A stretch of 64,000 bases of DNA from the NCBI RefSeq assembly GCF_900177775.1, contig NZ_FXWH01000001.1, positions 1,426,001 through 1,490,000 on the forward strand. Reading direction: 5' to 3'. A model generated the notes under the pieces. That model ran no database searches and was not told the origin of the DNA. It saw nothing but the letters and a program-made list of their open reading frames with translations. The stretch comes from Pseudidiomarina planktonica. GTDB lineage: Bacteria > Pseudomonadota > Gammaproteobacteria > Enterobacterales > Alteromonadaceae. Position 1 is the stretch's first letter, and every line of letters starts with the position of its first letter. Made by a program: the position numbers and the translations under genes. Below are positions 27,724 to 38,961 of this stretch, piece after piece.

Positions 27724-28371
27724 TTAATTACGGCTACGCTGATCATCAACATCGGTGTTAGCCGGAACCTCATAGTCGAACCGTAAATCTGATACCCGTT
27801 CATTCATCACTTGTTCAGATAAACCTATTTCACTTACCTGACCCTGACCGTCGTCCAGCGTAATACGACTTAATATAGCGCCTTCTGCAAAGCGCAGCGT
27901 TAACGATGAAATGTTCTGAGCACTGTCTTTCGGGGTAATGGTGTAGCTGTGCTCACCGGCGTCAGTTTGAATGGAAACGTTATAGTTCTGCCAGTCGTTA
28001 TTCTCAGCATCAAGCAGGAGCAGTAATGGCGACTGCGCCACCGCTTCAGCCTGATCGTAGATGGTCACTTGCTCAATAAAAGCATTGTAGTACCAAAGTG
28101 TTTCACCATTGGCCACCAACAGCGTTTCGTCCGGAGCATCGGTTTGCCAGATAAGTTTATTGGGACGCTTCAGTACCATAGCACCTTGCAGTTGCTGCAC
28201 TAATTCACCATCGGCGTCTTTCACCAATTGCACGAAGTTAGCCTGCAGTGTATTCAGTTCTTCTAGCCGTTCAATTAACTGTGCTTGCTCGCTTTGCTGT
28301 GGTTCTTGTGCTGCAGCTACGCCGCTGGCTACAACCCACAACCCCGCCGCTATCGCTAAAGATTTCATCAT
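27724..28371 (-). CDS. lolA: Outer-membrane lipoprotein carrier LolA
   Basis: 215 residues with an N-terminal signal peptide (cleavage likely after GVAAA). The LolA fold pattern is present: [22 protein letters not shown] and [20 protein letters not shown] (parts), with hydrophobic residues lining the half-barrel. It takes lipoproteins from LolCDE across the periplasm to LolB. The window contains likely clients (BamC, the DUF6279-like lipoprotein). Sits 27 bp after ftsK in the conserved order. Confidence 0.96.
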   Translation of the reverse strand: MMKSLAIAAGLWVVASGVAAAQEPQQSEQAQLIERLEELNTLQANFVQLVKDADGELVQQLQGAMVLKRPNKLIWQTDAPDETLLVANGETLWYYNAFIEQVTIYDQAEAVAQSPLLLLLDAENNDWQNYNVSIQTDAGEHSYTITPKDSAQNISSLTLRFAEGAILSRITLDDGQGQVSEIGLSEQVMNERVSDLRFDYEVPANTDVDDQRSRN

Positions 28372-28398
28372 TCGTTTACTACCTAATTAACGTTGTGA

Positions 28399-30951
28399 TT
28401 AGTCGCGCGGCGCCTGCGGTGCCAGCACGTCACGTTGACCATTATTGCCGGCGCTGGTTACTACCCCACTGGCTTCCATTTGTTCCACAATACGGGCCGC
28501 GCGGTTATAACCAATACGGAATTTACGCTGTACTGACGACACCGACACCCGTCGCGTTTCAGTTACAAAGGCAACAGCTTCGTCGTAAAGTTCATCGCTC
28601 TCACCGTCGTCCAGCTCAAGTTGCTCGCCCGGCAGCAGGTTATCTTCACCCACGCCACCTTTTAAAATTTCTTCCAGATAGTTAGGGCGTCCACGTTTTT
28701 TCCAGTCACCAACTACTTTATGCACTTCATGGTCGTCCACAAAAGCACCGTGAACCCGCATTGGCACGCCGCTACCTGGGGCCAGATACAACATGTCACC
28801 GGCACCTAACAACTGGTCAGCACCCTGCTGATCCAAAATAGTTCGTGAGTCAATTTTAGACTGCACCGTAAAGGCAATTCGCGTAGGTATATTAGCTTTA
28901 ATCAAACCAGTAATTACGTCCACCGAAGGTCGCTGGGTGGCTAATATTAAGTGAATACCGGCCGCCCGTGCTTTTTGCGCAATCCGGGCAATCAGCTCTT
29001 CTACCTTCTTACCAACAATCATCATCATGTCGGCAAACTCGTCAATTACCACCACAATGTTCGGTAGTTTTTCGAGTATTGGCGGCAATTCATCCATGGA
29101 ATCGCCCGGTTTCCAGATAGGATCCCGTAGCGGTTTGTCAGTTTTAGCGGCTTCCGCCACTTTCGCGTTATAGCCTTTCAGGTTACGTACACCAAGCGCG
29201 GACATGAGCTTATAGCGCCGCTCCATTTCACCCACACACCAGCGCAGCGCATTGGCCGCGTCTTTCATGTCGGTAACCACTTCGGTTAGCAAGTGTGGAA
29301 TGCCCTCATACACGGACAGCTCCAACATCTTGGGATCAATCATGATCATGCGCACGTCTTCAGGCGTTGATTTGTATAGCAGGCTTAAAATCATCACGTT
29401 TACGCCCACCGACTTACCCGAGCCGGTGGTACCAGCTACCAGTAAGTGTGGCATTTTGCCTAAATCAACAATGACCGGCTGGCCGGAAATGTCCGCACCT
29501 AACACCATGGTTAGTGGCGAAGTGCTGCTATCGAACGCTTCACAACTAAGCACTTCGCTTAAACGCACGGTTTCGCGGAATTTGTTCGGTATTTCTAAAC
29601 CAACGTAGGACTTGCCCGGAATCACTTCCACTACCCGCACTTTCTCAACCGACAGCGAGCGAGCAATGTCTTTATCTAAATTCGATACTTTGGATACTTT
29701 AATGCCCGGCGCTAAATCCAGTTCAAAGCGAGTAACCACCGGGCCTGGCTGTACATTCGCAACCTTGGCATCCACACCGAAGTCTTGCAGTACTGCTTCT
29801 ACCGCCCTGCTCACCTGCTCGAGTTCAGCTTCGGTAATCGGGTTCTTGTTGCGATCCGGGCGGTCCAGCAATTCCAGTGACGGCATTATAGAGCCAGCTA
29901 AGTCTTGGTTACTGTCTGCGTCTTCGGCAACACTAACGGCTGTTGATGCGGAGGTTTGCTTGGCTTTTGTTGGCGCCATAGCCACGGCGTCAGCGTCGGG
30001 ATCATCTACCAGTTTCTTCTTGGCAGCACGGCTGAATCGTGGCGGTTCATTTGACTCGCTGTTATTGCCCAGCGCAGGTTGGTCCGTATCAGTGCGCACA
30101 CCAAATAAACCATCTAAATCAATGTCAGGTTCATCAGCTCGACCACGTTCATCGGCAGCAATATTTAACTCACTGTCGCGAAGTGGCGCGGCTTTATTCT
30201 TTTTACCCTTCCCAAACCAACGCCCCAACAGCCCTTGTTTCGGAGCTTGTAAAGCTTCAGCGTCTTCGTCTTCATACCCTAACTGCTCGGCTTCCTTCCA
30301 GGGCGATGATACTTCCGGCTCTTCGCTGTCGGCTTGCTGCTCGGTATCAGAGTTTTTGTCCCGGCCCAAACTAAAGCCTTTCACAAAGCCTACCAACCAC
30401 AAGGTGGCTGTTATAACAGCTGAACCTATACTGTCTGCCACCCAGATCCATGAAATGCCAGTAACCAGAGTTAACCCTGTGCACAGGAAAGTCAGCAACA
30501 ATAAAGTGGTGCCAAGTAAATTAAAGTATGGCAATAGCGAAGAACTAATGACATCGCCGAGTACGCCGCCGGCGGAGAATTGAAAAATATTGTCAAAATT
30601 AATAGAAGCTAGCGCAGAAGCCCCCACCAAAGTAAGAATTAATCCAATTAACCGCAGCCCCACGGTTAAATAGTCCAACTCAATAAGCTTGCGTGGGCGG
30701 CGGAACATCATGTAGCCCAGCGCCGCAAACCCAAATGGGATTAAATAAGCGACAAAGCCCAGCGTAAATAACAGCGCATCGGCAAACCAGGCACCTATAG
30801 CGCCGGCAGAATTATGAATACTGCCCTGATAGCCAGTTTGCGACCAGCTTGGGTCGGCCGGATGAAAGCTTGTTAACGCCAGCAGCAGGAACACCGCAAA
30901 AGCGCCACACAAGATCAGACTAGCTTCAAGTATGCGTTGCATTCCTGTCAT
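28399..30951 (-). CDS. ftsK: DNA translocase FtsK
   Basis: 850 residues. N-terminal membrane domain with four to five helices (to about residue 190), an acidic and charged linker (about 200-360), and the RecA-like motor (about 395-760) with Walker [14 protein letters not shown] and Walker [14 protein letters not shown]. The C-terminal gamma winged-helix (about 785-845, [20 protein letters not shown]) reads KOPS sites. Anchors at the septum and pumps DNA toward dif for XerCD resolution. The linker is short compared with the ~600 residues of E. coli FtsK. Confidence 0.97.
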   Translation of the reverse strand: MTGMQRILEASLILCGAFAVFLLLALTSFHPADPSWSQTGYQGSIHNSAGAIGAWFADALLFTLGFVAYLIPFGFAALGYMMFRRPRKLIELDYLTVGLRLIGLILTLVGASALASINFDNIFQFSAGGVLGDVISSSLLPYFNLLGTTLLLLTFLCTGLTLVTGISWIWVADSIGSAVITATLWLVGFVKGFSLGRDKNSDTEQQADSEEPEVSSPWKEAEQLGYEDEDAEALQAPKQGLLGRWFGKGKKNKAAPLRDSELNIAADERGRADEPDIDLDGLFGVRTDTDQPALGNNSESNEPPRFSRAAKKKLVDDPDADAVAMAPTKAKQTSASTAVSVAEDADSNQDLAGSIMPSLELLDRPDRNKNPITEAELEQVSRAVEAVLQDFGVDAKVANVQPGPVVTRFELDLAPGIKVSKVSNLDKDIARSLSVEKVRVVEVIPGKSYVGLEIPNKFRETVRLSEVLSCEAFDSSTSPLTMVLGADISGQPVIVDLGKMPHLLVAGTTGSGKSVGVNVMILSLLYKSTPEDVRMIMIDPKMLELSVYEGIPHLLTEVVTDMKDAANALRWCVGEMERRYKLMSALGVRNLKGYNAKVAEAAKTDKPLRDPIWKPGDSMDELPPILEKLPNIVVVIDEFADMMMIVGKKVEELIARIAQKARAAGIHLILATQRPSVDVITGLIKANIPTRIAFTVQSKIDSRTILDQQGADQLLGAGDMLYLAPGSGVPMRVHGAFVDDHEVHKVVGDWKKRGRPNYLEEILKGGVGEDNLLPGEQLELDDGESDELYDEAVAFVTETRRVSVSSVQRKFRIGYNRAARIVEQMEASGVVTSAGNNGQRDVLAPQAPRD

Positions 30952-31041
30952 GCGGTACCTGCCTGATTCATGGTTAAGCTCCTAGCTGGACTATTTTTAA
31001 TTATTTTTGAACACCCATTGTAACCAAAGTCGGCCTGCTTG

Positions 31042-31542
31042 TTAGCCTTTGATTAACACTTTATTTTCTTGTTTCACTTCTTCCATGACCACATAAGTGC
31101 GTGATTCGTTCACTCCGGGCATAACTAATAGCGTTTCTCCCAGCAGTTTACGGTAGGCCGGCATATCAGGCACTCGCGCTTTTATCAGGAAATCGAAATC
31201 CCCTGCCACCAGATGGCACTCCAATACTTCACTAGTTTTACGCGCGGCTTCGCTGAACTCCGCAAAGGCATCGGGTGAGGTTCGGGTGAGCGTAATTTCA
31301 ACGAATACCATCAGGTTGGCACCCAGCTTAGACGGGTTAATGCGAGCATGATAACTCTCAATAACCCCCTCTTGTTCAAGCTTTCTGACGCGCTGCTGAC
31401 AGGCTGTAGGGCTCAAGCCAACCCGCTGCGCCAGCGTCACGTTGGCAATGCGGCCGTCGTCCTGCAAAATACGCAGAATTTTGCGGTCAATTCGATCAAT
31501 AGTTATTTCTATAGGTTCTTCAGCATTAAACATGATTAACAT
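31042..31542 (-). CDS. lrp: Leucine-responsive regulatory protein
   Basis: 166 residues (about 163 if the in-frame ATG at 31533 is used). HTH region IDRIDRKILRILQDDGRIAN and LAQRVGLSPTACQQRVRKLE, then the RAM ligand domain ending TYVVMEEVKQENKVLIKG. Near identity to E. coli Lrp in ECHLVxGDFDxLxKxRVPDM supports true Lrp rather than a paralogue such as AsnC. It lies upstream of ftsK as in E. coli and is divergent from ald, a typical Lrp-family target, with a palindrome in the gap. Confidence 0.95.
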   Translation of the reverse strand: MLIMFNAEEPIEITIDRIDRKILRILQDDGRIANVTLAQRVGLSPTACQQRVRKLEQEGVIESYHARINPSKLGANLMVFVEITLTRTSPDAFAEFSEAARKTSEVLECHLVAGDFDFLIKARVPDMPAYRKLLGETLLVMPGVNESRTYVVMEEVKQENKVLIKG

Positions 31543-31559
31543 TCGTTTTTATGGCCATT

Positions 31560-31578
31560 AATAGTGTTTTACACTATT
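31560..31578. promoter_or_regulatory. Palindrome between lrp and ald
   Basis: Perfect 7-bp inverted repeat AATAGTG-TTTTA-CACTATT in the 141-bp lrp/ald gap, about 20-30 bp before the lrp start and about 105 bp before ald. It has the AT-rich centre expected for an Lrp-type site, but does not match the E. coli Lrp consensus closely. Its position suits autoregulation of lrp and activation of ald. Confidence 0.45.
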
Positions 31579-31683
31579 TTTGCACTTAAAAAAAGCAAGA
31601 AACACACATTAACAATCTTTATAATGCGCACACCTAGTTGGAACTTATTTCCACTCCATTTGCACATGAAAAAGGCAGCAACC

Positions 31684-32811
31684 ATGTTAATTGGCGTTCC
31701 TAAAGAAATTAAAAATCACGAATACCGTATTGGTCTTACTCCTGCGGCCGTTCGCGAATACATTACGCATGGCCATCAAGTGATGGTTGAGCAAAATGGC
31801 GGAGCTGCTATCGGCTTTACCAATGAAGATTACGAAGCTGCCGGCGCAACTATTGTGGCCGACCCGAAAGAAATTTTTGCCAAAGCAGAAATGATTGTGA
31901 AGGTAAAAGAGCCGCAACCAGACGAGTGTAAGCAACTACGTGAAGGTCAGATTCTTTATACCTACCTGCACCTGGCACCAGATCCAGTTCAAACCAAGCT
32001 ATTAGCTGAAGCTGGCGTTACTGCTATTGCCTACGAAACTGTTACTGATAACCGTGGCGGCTTGCCACTGTTAGCGCCAATGAGCGAAGTAGCTGGCCGT
32101 ATGTCTATTCAGGCTGGCGCGCACAACCTTGAGAAATCTCGCGGCGGCAGCGGCACCTTGTTAGGTGGCGTACCAGGCGTTGAACCAGGTCGTGTACTAA
32201 TCATTGGTGGCGGCGTAGTTGGTACTCAGGCAGCTAAGATTGCTGTAGGTATGGGCGCTGAAGTAACTATTTTAGACCGTTCGTTACCACGTTTACGCGA
32301 GCTGGACGATTTGTTCGACGGCCGTGTAAAAACTATTTTCTCTACTGTTGATGCTATTGATACGTTCTCACGTCAAGCTGACTTGGTTATTGGCGCGGTA
32401 TTAATTCCAGGTGCAGCGGCACCTAAGCTGTTAACTCGTGAGCACCTGAGCAACATGCGTCCGGGTTCAGTAGTCGTTGACGTAGCTATTGACCAGGGCG
32501 GCTGTTTTGAAACTTCGAAAGCAACCACCCATCAGGATCCAACTTATGTCGTGAACGATGTTATTCACTACTGTGTTGCCAACATGCCAGGCGGCGTTGC
32601 CCGTACTTCTACTATTGCCCTGAACAACGCTACCCTGCCTTACGGTTTAGCGCTGGCTAACAAAGGCTTAGCGGCGATGAAGAACGACGTAAACCTGCGT
32701 AATGGCCTGAACATGCACATGGGTAAAATCACCTATAAAGCGGTTCACGACGACTTAGGCGAAGAGCTTGGTCTGGAATACTTAGATCCAATGCAAGCGG
32801 TTGGCGGTTAA
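31684..32811 (+). CDS. ald: Alanine dehydrogenase
   Basis: 375 residues from ATG 31684, the normal size; the open frame extends 40 codons upstream without family similarity, and [20 protein letters not shown] is the standard N-terminus. Catalytic residues are present: the Lys in MIVKVKEP (about 75) and the His in YTYLHLAPD (about 96). The Rossmann motif is [12 protein letters not shown]. Catalyses NAD-dependent reversible deamination of L-alanine to pyruvate and ammonia. Inserted between trxB and lrp, which are adjacent in E. coli, and divergent from lrp. Followed by its own terminator. Confidence 0.97.
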   Translation: MLIGVPKEIKNHEYRIGLTPAAVREYITHGHQVMVEQNGGAAIGFTNEDYEAAGATIVADPKEIFAKAEMIVKVKEPQPDECKQLREGQILYTYLHLAPDPVQTKLLAEAGVTAIAYETVTDNRGGLPLLAPMSEVAGRMSIQAGAHNLEKSRGGSGTLLGGVPGVEPGRVLIIGGGVVGTQAAKIAVGMGAEVTILDRSLPRLRELDDLFDGRVKTIFSTVDAIDTFSRQADLVIGAVLIPGAAAPKLLTREHLSNMRPGSVVVDVAIDQGGCFETSKATTHQDPTYVVNDVIHYCVANMPGGVARTSTIALNNATLPYGLALANKGLAAMKNDVNLRNGLNMHMGKITYKAVHDDLGEELGLEYLDPMQAVGG

Positions 32812-32825
32812 GCCAACCTCACCAG

Positions 32826-32852
32826 AGCCTGACTTCGGTCAGGCTTTTTTTT
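32826..32852 (+). terminator. Rho-independent terminator after ald
   Basis: Perfect stem AGCCTGAC / GTCAGGCT with a stable TTCG tetraloop, followed by eight T. It ends the ald transcript before trxB. Confidence 0.95.
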
Positions 32853-32960
32853 GCCTGAATGCGTATCACGCTTGTTCCGAAAGCTTGTTAAACCTACAAT
32901 CAGTCCCCATAGCCTTAACATACCCGAACATTCTTAAAACGAATAAAATGAAACGATTAA

Positions 32961-33935
<975 letters not shown>

Positions 33936-33965
33936 GTTAACCGCCGTAACGAAAGGAGCTTGCTG

Positions 33966-34658
33966 GTGCTGGTACAGCTGCCGCAAGATAAGATTGTGTT
34001 CCCGGCGCCCAGTGCGGCGCTGACGGAACCCAATGGCTTATTGGCAATTGGTGGTGACCTGTCACCGGCACGGCTCATCAGCGCTTATCAGCACGGTATT
34101 TTCCCATGGTTTGGGCCCGACGACCCCATTTTATGGTGGAGCCCCGATCCTCGTGCGGTATTTGACGTAGATGCCATTCACATTAGTCGCAGCATGCGGC
34201 GTTTTTTGCGTAAAACCGAGCTCACCTGCTCTATTAATAAGAACTTTGCTGCAGTTATCCAAAAGTGTGCGCAAGTGCGTGAACACAATGAAGGTACCTG
34301 GATCAGCCCCGCTATGCAGCACGCCTATCAAAGCCTACATGAATTGGGGTATGCCCACTCGGTTGAGGTTTGGCATGAACAACAGCTGGTGGGTGGTTTA
34401 TACGGGGTAGCTATGGGCGCTATGTTTTGTGGCGAGAGCATGTTTCAGTTGCACGACAATGCCTCGAAACTAGCCCTCATTGAATTCAGCCGTCACTTCG
34501 CTGCCGCCGGTGGCAAAGTCATAGATTGCCAGGTAGGTAACGCGCACCTGTTTAGTTTGGGCGCAAAGCCCTTGCCAAGAGATTTATTTTTGCACAAACT
34601 CAATATTCTTCAGCAGCATTCACTTCAGCACGAGTTTTGGCAGCCAAGAAACCTATGA
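33966..34658 (+). CDS. aat: Leucyl/phenylalanyl-tRNA-protein transferase
   Basis: About 230 residues. I place the start at GTG 33966 because AAGGAG lies 7 nt upstream and the encoded MLVQLP matches the E. coli N-terminus; a TTG at 33960 is too close to the RBS. Family motifs: EPNGLLAIGGDLSPARL, GIFPWF, ILWWSPDPRAVF and GGLYGVAMGAMFCGESMF. Adds Leu or Phe to proteins with N-terminal Arg or Lys, creating N-degrons recognised by ClpS. Its stop overlaps the next gene's ATG (ATGA). Confidence 0.97.
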   Translation: MLVQLPQDKIVFPAPSAALTEPNGLLAIGGDLSPARLISAYQHGIFPWFGPDDPILWWSPDPRAVFDVDAIHISRSMRRFLRKTELTCSINKNFAAVIQKCAQVREHNEGTWISPAMQHAYQSLHELGYAHSVEVWHEQQLVGGLYGVAMGAMFCGESMFQLHDNASKLALIEFSRHFAAAGGKVIDCQVGNAHLFSLGAKPLPRDLFLHKLNILQQHSLQHEFWQPRNL

Positions 34659-35359
34659 CCATGCAGTTCGGACTTACCAGCAGCGCACCTTGTGGTTACT
34701 TACCCGACCAACAGGAACGTCTGGCTGTGATGGTGGAGGATGCTCAGCAAGCCACTACTCCTGCGCACTATCAGTTATTACTGGAGCGCGGCTTCCGGCG
34801 TAGTCACAATGATTTGTACCGGCCCTGGTGTGATCATTGTCAGGCGTGTCAGTCGCTACGAGTAGATGTTGCCGGCTTTCAACCCAGCCGCAGTCAAAAG
34901 CGTGTGCTTGCCAAAAATCAGGACTTGGAACTCACCATTGGCGGTAAGTTTGGTGCCGAGCAGCAAGCGCTATTTTGTGACTTTATTAACCAACGTCATC
35001 AAGACGGTGCCATGTACCCGCCACAGCCTGATCGCTTCTTAGATTGGGTTTCCTGCGACTGGCTGGATCCGGTTTGGCTGCAGTGGCACAGCAATGAAAC
35101 TCTGGTTGCTGTAGCTGTATGTGACCGATTACCCCAGGCGCTGTCCGCCATGTATACCTTCTTCGACCCGGCACAATCGCAACGCTCGCTCGGCACTTTT
35201 TGCGTACTCAAGCAACTGGAGCTGGCGAAACAGTGGCAGATCCCCTGGCTTTATCTGGGCTATCAAATAGATGACTGTCAAAAAATGAATTACAAGGCTA
35301 AATTCAAGCCAAATGAACGCTATATTGGCAATCGTTGGGAAAAAGAGCTAAAATCCTGA
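34655..35359 (+). CDS. bpt: Aspartate/glutamate leucyltransferase (Bpt)
   Basis: 234 residues from the ATG at 34655, which shares ATGA with the aat stop; longer frames exist but coupling supports this start. Typical ATE/Bpt features: CGYLPDQQERLAV, the cysteine cluster YRPWCDHCQACQSLRV, and the C-terminal half with YTFFDP, LGYQIDDCQKMNYKAKFKP. Transfers Leu from Leu-tRNA to N-terminal Asp or Glu, a step absent from E. coli. With aat, clpS and clpA nearby, the whole N-degron pathway is in one 5-kb region. Confidence 0.97.
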   Translation: MTMQFGLTSSAPCGYLPDQQERLAVMVEDAQQATTPAHYQLLLERGFRRSHNDLYRPWCDHCQACQSLRVDVAGFQPSRSQKRVLAKNQDLELTIGGKFGAEQQALFCDFINQRHQDGAMYPPQPDRFLDWVSCDWLDPVWLQWHSNETLVAVAVCDRLPQALSAMYTFFDPAQSQRSLGTFCVLKQLELAKQWQIPWLYLGYQIDDCQKMNYKAKFKPNERYIGNRWEKELKS

Positions 35360-35466
35360 CCACTTTTAAGTAAGCGGTAATTCTAAGTGCCAGAAAACGG
35401 CGCATCGTAGCTTCTCAAATGATAGCTACCGATAAGAAACCGAAACCAAAACTACCGAGGATATGA

Positions 35467-35685
<219 letters not shown>

Positions 35686-35730
35686 TCCTTAAGCATTTAT
35701 TGTTTACAGAAAATGCGAAACAAATCAAAA

Positions 35731-35761
35731 AAGCCGCTGAAGGTTAACTTCAGCGGCTTTT
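35731..35761. terminator. Bidirectional terminator between infA and clpA
   Basis: Perfect 12-bp stem AAGCCGCTGAAG / CTTCAGCGGCTT around the loop GTTAA, with A-rich sequence on the left and T-rich sequence on the right, so it can stop both the rightward infA and the leftward clpA transcripts. Confidence 0.93.
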
Positions 35762-35788
35762 TATTTAGTTACTTTGTTTAGCGGGCTA

Positions 35789-38059
35789 TCAGGACTCGAC
35801 CGCTTCACCGCGGCTTTCAAAGGTGAAACTAAGCTCATTATCTATACAAGTAACCTGCACGTTGCCACCACGGGCTAACTTACCAAACAGAATTTCGTTT
35901 GCCAGCGGTTTCTTCAGGTGCTCCTGAATAATCCGAGCCATAGGCCGCGCGCCCATTTCCTTGTCGTAACCACGTTCAGCCAGCCAGTTGTGCGCTTGTT
36001 TATCAAGTTCCAGCGACACCCCTTTCTTATCTAGCTGTGCCTGCAGTTCACAAATAAACTTATCAACAACCTGATGCATAACTTCGGTGGTTAAGTGATT
36101 GAACCACACTATGCCATCTAAGCGGTTCCGGAATTCAGGCGTGAAGATTTTATTGATTTCACTCATGGCATCGTGACTGTGATCTTGTTGTTTGAAACCA
36201 ATCGACTTTCGCACGGTTTCACGCACACCGGCATTGGTTGTCATCACAATAATCACGTTACGGAAATCAGCTTTCCGGCCGTTGTTATCCGTTAAGGTAC
36301 CGTGGTCCATTACCTGCAGCAGTATGTTGAAAATGTCCGAGTGAGCTTTCTCCAGCTCATCCAGCAACAACACACAGTGCGGATGTTTAATTACAGCATC
36401 CGTTAATAAACCACCCTGATCAAAGCCTACGTAGCCAGGAGGTGCACCAATTAAACGGCTTACCGCATGACGTTCCATATACTCAGACATATCAAAGCGT
36501 TGGAACTCAATACCCATAGCTGTGGCCAGCTGCTGAGTGATTTCTGTTTTACCAACACCGGTAGGGCCTGCGAATAAGAACGAGGCAATAGGTTTCTCTT
36601 CCGCACCTAAACCTGACCGCGACAAGCGAATGGCAGCGGTTAGTTTATCAATGGCCTGATCCTGCCCAAACACCACCATTTTCAGGTTACGATCAAGCTG
36701 CTTCAGCAAGTCTTGATCGGTGCGAGACACCGATTGCTCTGGAATACGCGCAATTTTAGCAATAATCTGCTCAATATCGGCTACACCCACGGTTTTCTTC
36801 CGCCGCGATGGTGGTAACAAACGCTGACTAGCGCCCGCTTCATCCATTACATCAATAGCTTTGTCTGGCAAGTGCCGCTCGTTAATGTACTTGGCAGACA
36901 ACTCTGCCGCAGCGCGAATAGCCGGCTGGGTATAACGAATACCGTGATGCTCTTCGTACTTCTCTTTCAAGCCCAGCAAAATTTTAGTGGTGTCTTCAAC
37001 CGAAGGCTCAGCCACATCAATTTTCTGGAAGCGTCGCACCAGCGCCCGGTCTTTTTCGAACACGTTCTTGTATTCGTTGTAGGTGGTAGAACCCATACAC
37101 TTAAGTTCACCGCTTGAAAGCATAGGCTTCAGCAGGTTAGAGGCATCTAACACCCCACCACTGGCGGCACCAGCACCAATAATGGTGTGAATTTCATCAA
37201 TAAAGAGTACCGCATGGTCTTGCTCTTTCAGTTCCTTCAGCAGCATTTTAAAGCGCTTCTCGAAGTCACCGCGATACTTAGTACCGGCCAGCAAGCCACC
37301 CATGTCTAACGAGTAAATAATGGCGTCCTGCATAATTTCCGGCACGTCTTTGCTTACTACGCGCAGTGCCAGCCCTTCGGCAATAGCGGTTTTACCAACG
37401 CCGGCCTCGCCCACTAGCAACGGATTGTTCTTACGGCGACGACAGAGTATTTGCACACAGCGCTCAAGCTCGTATTCACGGCCAATTAGCGGGTCAATTT
37501 CACCCGCACGGGCACGCGCATTCAGATTCACACAAAAGCGCTTCAAATAGCTTTGCTGCTCTTCCGGTTGCTGTTGCTCGGTTTCGGAACTAGTGCTTTC
37601 TTCGCCACTGCTATGTTCGTCATCCACTTTCGACAACCCGTGTGAAATGTAATGCACCACATCAAGCCGGGTAATATCGCTTTTGTTCAGTAAGTAAACT
37701 GCCTGTGACTCTTGCTCACTAAAGATAGCCACCAGCACGTTTGCGCCGGTAACTTCCGCATTACCAGAGGATTGCACATGAAAAACGGCACGTTGTAATA
37801 CGCGCTGAAAGCCAAGTGTAGGTTGAGTATCTACTTGATCGGTGTCGTCCTCAAAGCGCGGCGTGCTGCGCTCTATGTAGCTAATTAATTCTTCTTTCAA
37901 TTGCGCAAAATCAGCGCCGCAAGCGCGCAGAGCGTCAGCAGCATCTGGATTATCCAATAGCGCAATCAGCAGATGCTCTACGGTCATTAGCTCATGCCGG
38001 CGCTCTCTAGCCAGCCGGAACGCATCGTTCAGGGTTAATTCTAAGGCTTTGTTCAGCAT
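35789..38059 (-). CDS. clpA: ATP-dependent Clp protease ATPase subunit ClpA
   Basis: 756 residues from ATG 38059, which has AAGGAG 5 nt upstream (a GTG two codons earlier does not). N-domain (about 1-140, ClpS-binding), AAA+ D1 with Walker [14 protein letters not shown], and D2 with [15 protein letters not shown] ClpP-binding IGF-type loop is expected; KSIGFKQQD occurs in D2. Unfolds substrates for ClpP and degrades N-degron proteins delivered by ClpS. Follows clpS by 71 bp, as in E. coli. Confidence 0.98.
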   Translation of the reverse strand: MLNKALELTLNDAFRLARERRHELMTVEHLLIALLDNPDAADALRACGADFAQLKEELISYIERSTPRFEDDTDQVDTQPTLGFQRVLQRAVFHVQSSGNAEVTGANVLVAIFSEQESQAVYLLNKSDITRLDVVHYISHGLSKVDDEHSSGEESTSSETEQQQPEEQQSYLKRFCVNLNARARAGEIDPLIGREYELERCVQILCRRRKNNPLLVGEAGVGKTAIAEGLALRVVSKDVPEIMQDAIIYSLDMGGLLAGTKYRGDFEKRFKMLLKELKEQDHAVLFIDEIHTIIGAGAASGGVLDASNLLKPMLSSGELKCMGSTTYNEYKNVFEKDRALVRRFQKIDVAEPSVEDTTKILLGLKEKYEEHHGIRYTQPAIRAAAELSAKYINERHLPDKAIDVMDEAGASQRLLPPSRRKKTVGVADIEQIIAKIARIPEQSVSRTDQDLLKQLDRNLKMVVFGQDQAIDKLTAAIRLSRSGLGAEEKPIASFLFAGPTGVGKTEITQQLATAMGIEFQRFDMSEYMERHAVSRLIGAPPGYVGFDQGGLLTDAVIKHPHCVLLLDELEKAHSDIFNILLQVMDHGTLTDNNGRKADFRNVIIVMTTNAGVRETVRKSIGFKQQDHSHDAMSEINKIFTPEFRNRLDGIVWFNHLTTEVMHQVVDKFICELQAQLDKKGVSLELDKQAHNWLAERGYDKEMGARPMARIIQEHLKKPLANEILFGKLARGGNVQVTCIDNELSFTFESRGEAVES

Positions 38060-38130
38060 AAGCACTCCTTAATTACTGCATCGGTACGCTGGTACACTGT
38101 AGGTAACGTTACCCGGACTATAGCGCGCAT

Positions 38131-38439
38131 TTAACTGGGCTCCATGGTACACAACAACGGATGTTGATGTTCCCGGGCGTACTGATTTACCTGCACTACT
38201 TTGGTTTCAGCCACTTCTGCTGAAAAAACCCCACACACTGCCTTTCCTTTATAATGAATCTGTAACATGACGTCGGTAGCCTGTTCACTGTTCATACGGA
38301 AGAAGCGGACCAAAATCTCTACTACAAAATCCATGGGCGTGTAGTCATCATTATTTAAGATAACTTTATACATGGGTGGCGGTTTCAATTCGTGTTTTTC
38401 TTTGACGCCACTTTGATGCTGATGTTCAAACTCACTCAT
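38131..38439 (-). CDS. clpS: ClpS adaptor for N-degron recognition
   Basis: 102 residues. The adaptor signature [20 protein letters not shown] contains the residues of the N-degron pocket (N-D-D and M), followed by [10 protein letters not shown] and the later [12 protein letters not shown]. The first ~22 residues are the flexible N-terminal extension. Binds proteins with N-terminal Leu, Phe, Trp or Tyr and hands them to ClpA. Aat and Bpt, encoded 4 kb away, generate such ends. Confidence 0.98.
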   Translation of the reverse strand: MSEFEHQHQSGVKEKHELKPPPMYKVILNNDDYTPMDFVVEILVRFFRMNSEQATDVMLQIHYKGKAVCGVFSAEVAETKVVQVNQYAREHQHPLLCTMEPS

Positions 38440-38555
38440 TATTTATTTCGCTCTATCATTACTATAGTGCTGAATTTGGAATTTCGCTCACAATCATTGT
38501 GCAATTATTTGTTAACGCAAGCTTTACAAAAATGATTATTTTTCGCACAAATTAC

Positions 38556-38583
38556 TTGACTAATGGTGGAAGTTACCTAGAGT
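38556..38583 (+). promoter_or_regulatory. Candidate sigma-70 promoter of cspD
   Basis: TTGACT, a 16-bp spacer and TAGAGT, about 95 bp before the cspD start. The long untranslated leader this would give is usual for cold-shock-family genes. The -10 is weak. Confidence 0.4.
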
Positions 38584-38679
38584 TGATCATGGCGCTCGCA
38601 ATGCGATTTTTCAAGGCAGATGCGACGTCATACTAACAATAATGATGTTTTAATACAGAATATTTAAGGAAGTAGATGT

Positions 38680-38895
38680 ATGGCTACTGGTAAGGTCAAA
38701 TGGTTCAATAACTCAAAAGGCTTCGGCTTTATTGAGACCGAAGATCGTGAGGGCGATATTTTCGCGCATTATTCAACTATCGAAATGGAAGGCTACCGCA
38801 CGCTAAAAGCGGGCCAGGACGTAGAATTCCAACTCGAAGAAGGTCCTAAGGGACTACATGCTACCAATATAACGCCAACTCAGTCTGATAAATAG
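38680..38895 (+). CDS. cspD: Cold-shock-domain protein CspD
   Basis: 71 residues. RNP1-like KGFGFIET and RNP2-like DIFAHYSTI motifs within one cold-shock domain. The acidic EDREGDIFAHYSTIEMEGY and the position next to clpS identify CspD, the stationary-phase replication inhibitor, rather than a cold-inducible CspA. AAGGAAG precedes the ATG by about 7 nt. Divergent from clpS, followed by a strong terminator. Confidence 0.96.
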   Translation: MATGKVKWFNNSKGFGFIETEDREGDIFAHYSTIEMEGYRTLKAGQDVEFQLEEGPKGLHATNITPTQSDK

Positions 38896-38923
38896 ACAGT
38901 TGGCCACCCGCACAAGATAGACG

Positions 38924-38952
38924 AAAACGCCGGCATTGCCGGCGTTTTTTTT
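38924..38952 (+). terminator. Rho-independent terminator after cspD
   Basis: Stem AACGCCGGC / GCCGGCGTT with a three-base loop, followed by seven or eight T. Also has four A on the left, so it could serve yejK on the opposite strand. Confidence 0.93.
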
Positions 38953-38961
38953 ATGTCGTTT

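Noticed and set aside
29612-30583. 323-residue open frame opposite ftsK
   Set aside because: Ser/Thr-rich antisense reading of the ftsK linker and motor region; length follows from codon bias of the real gene.
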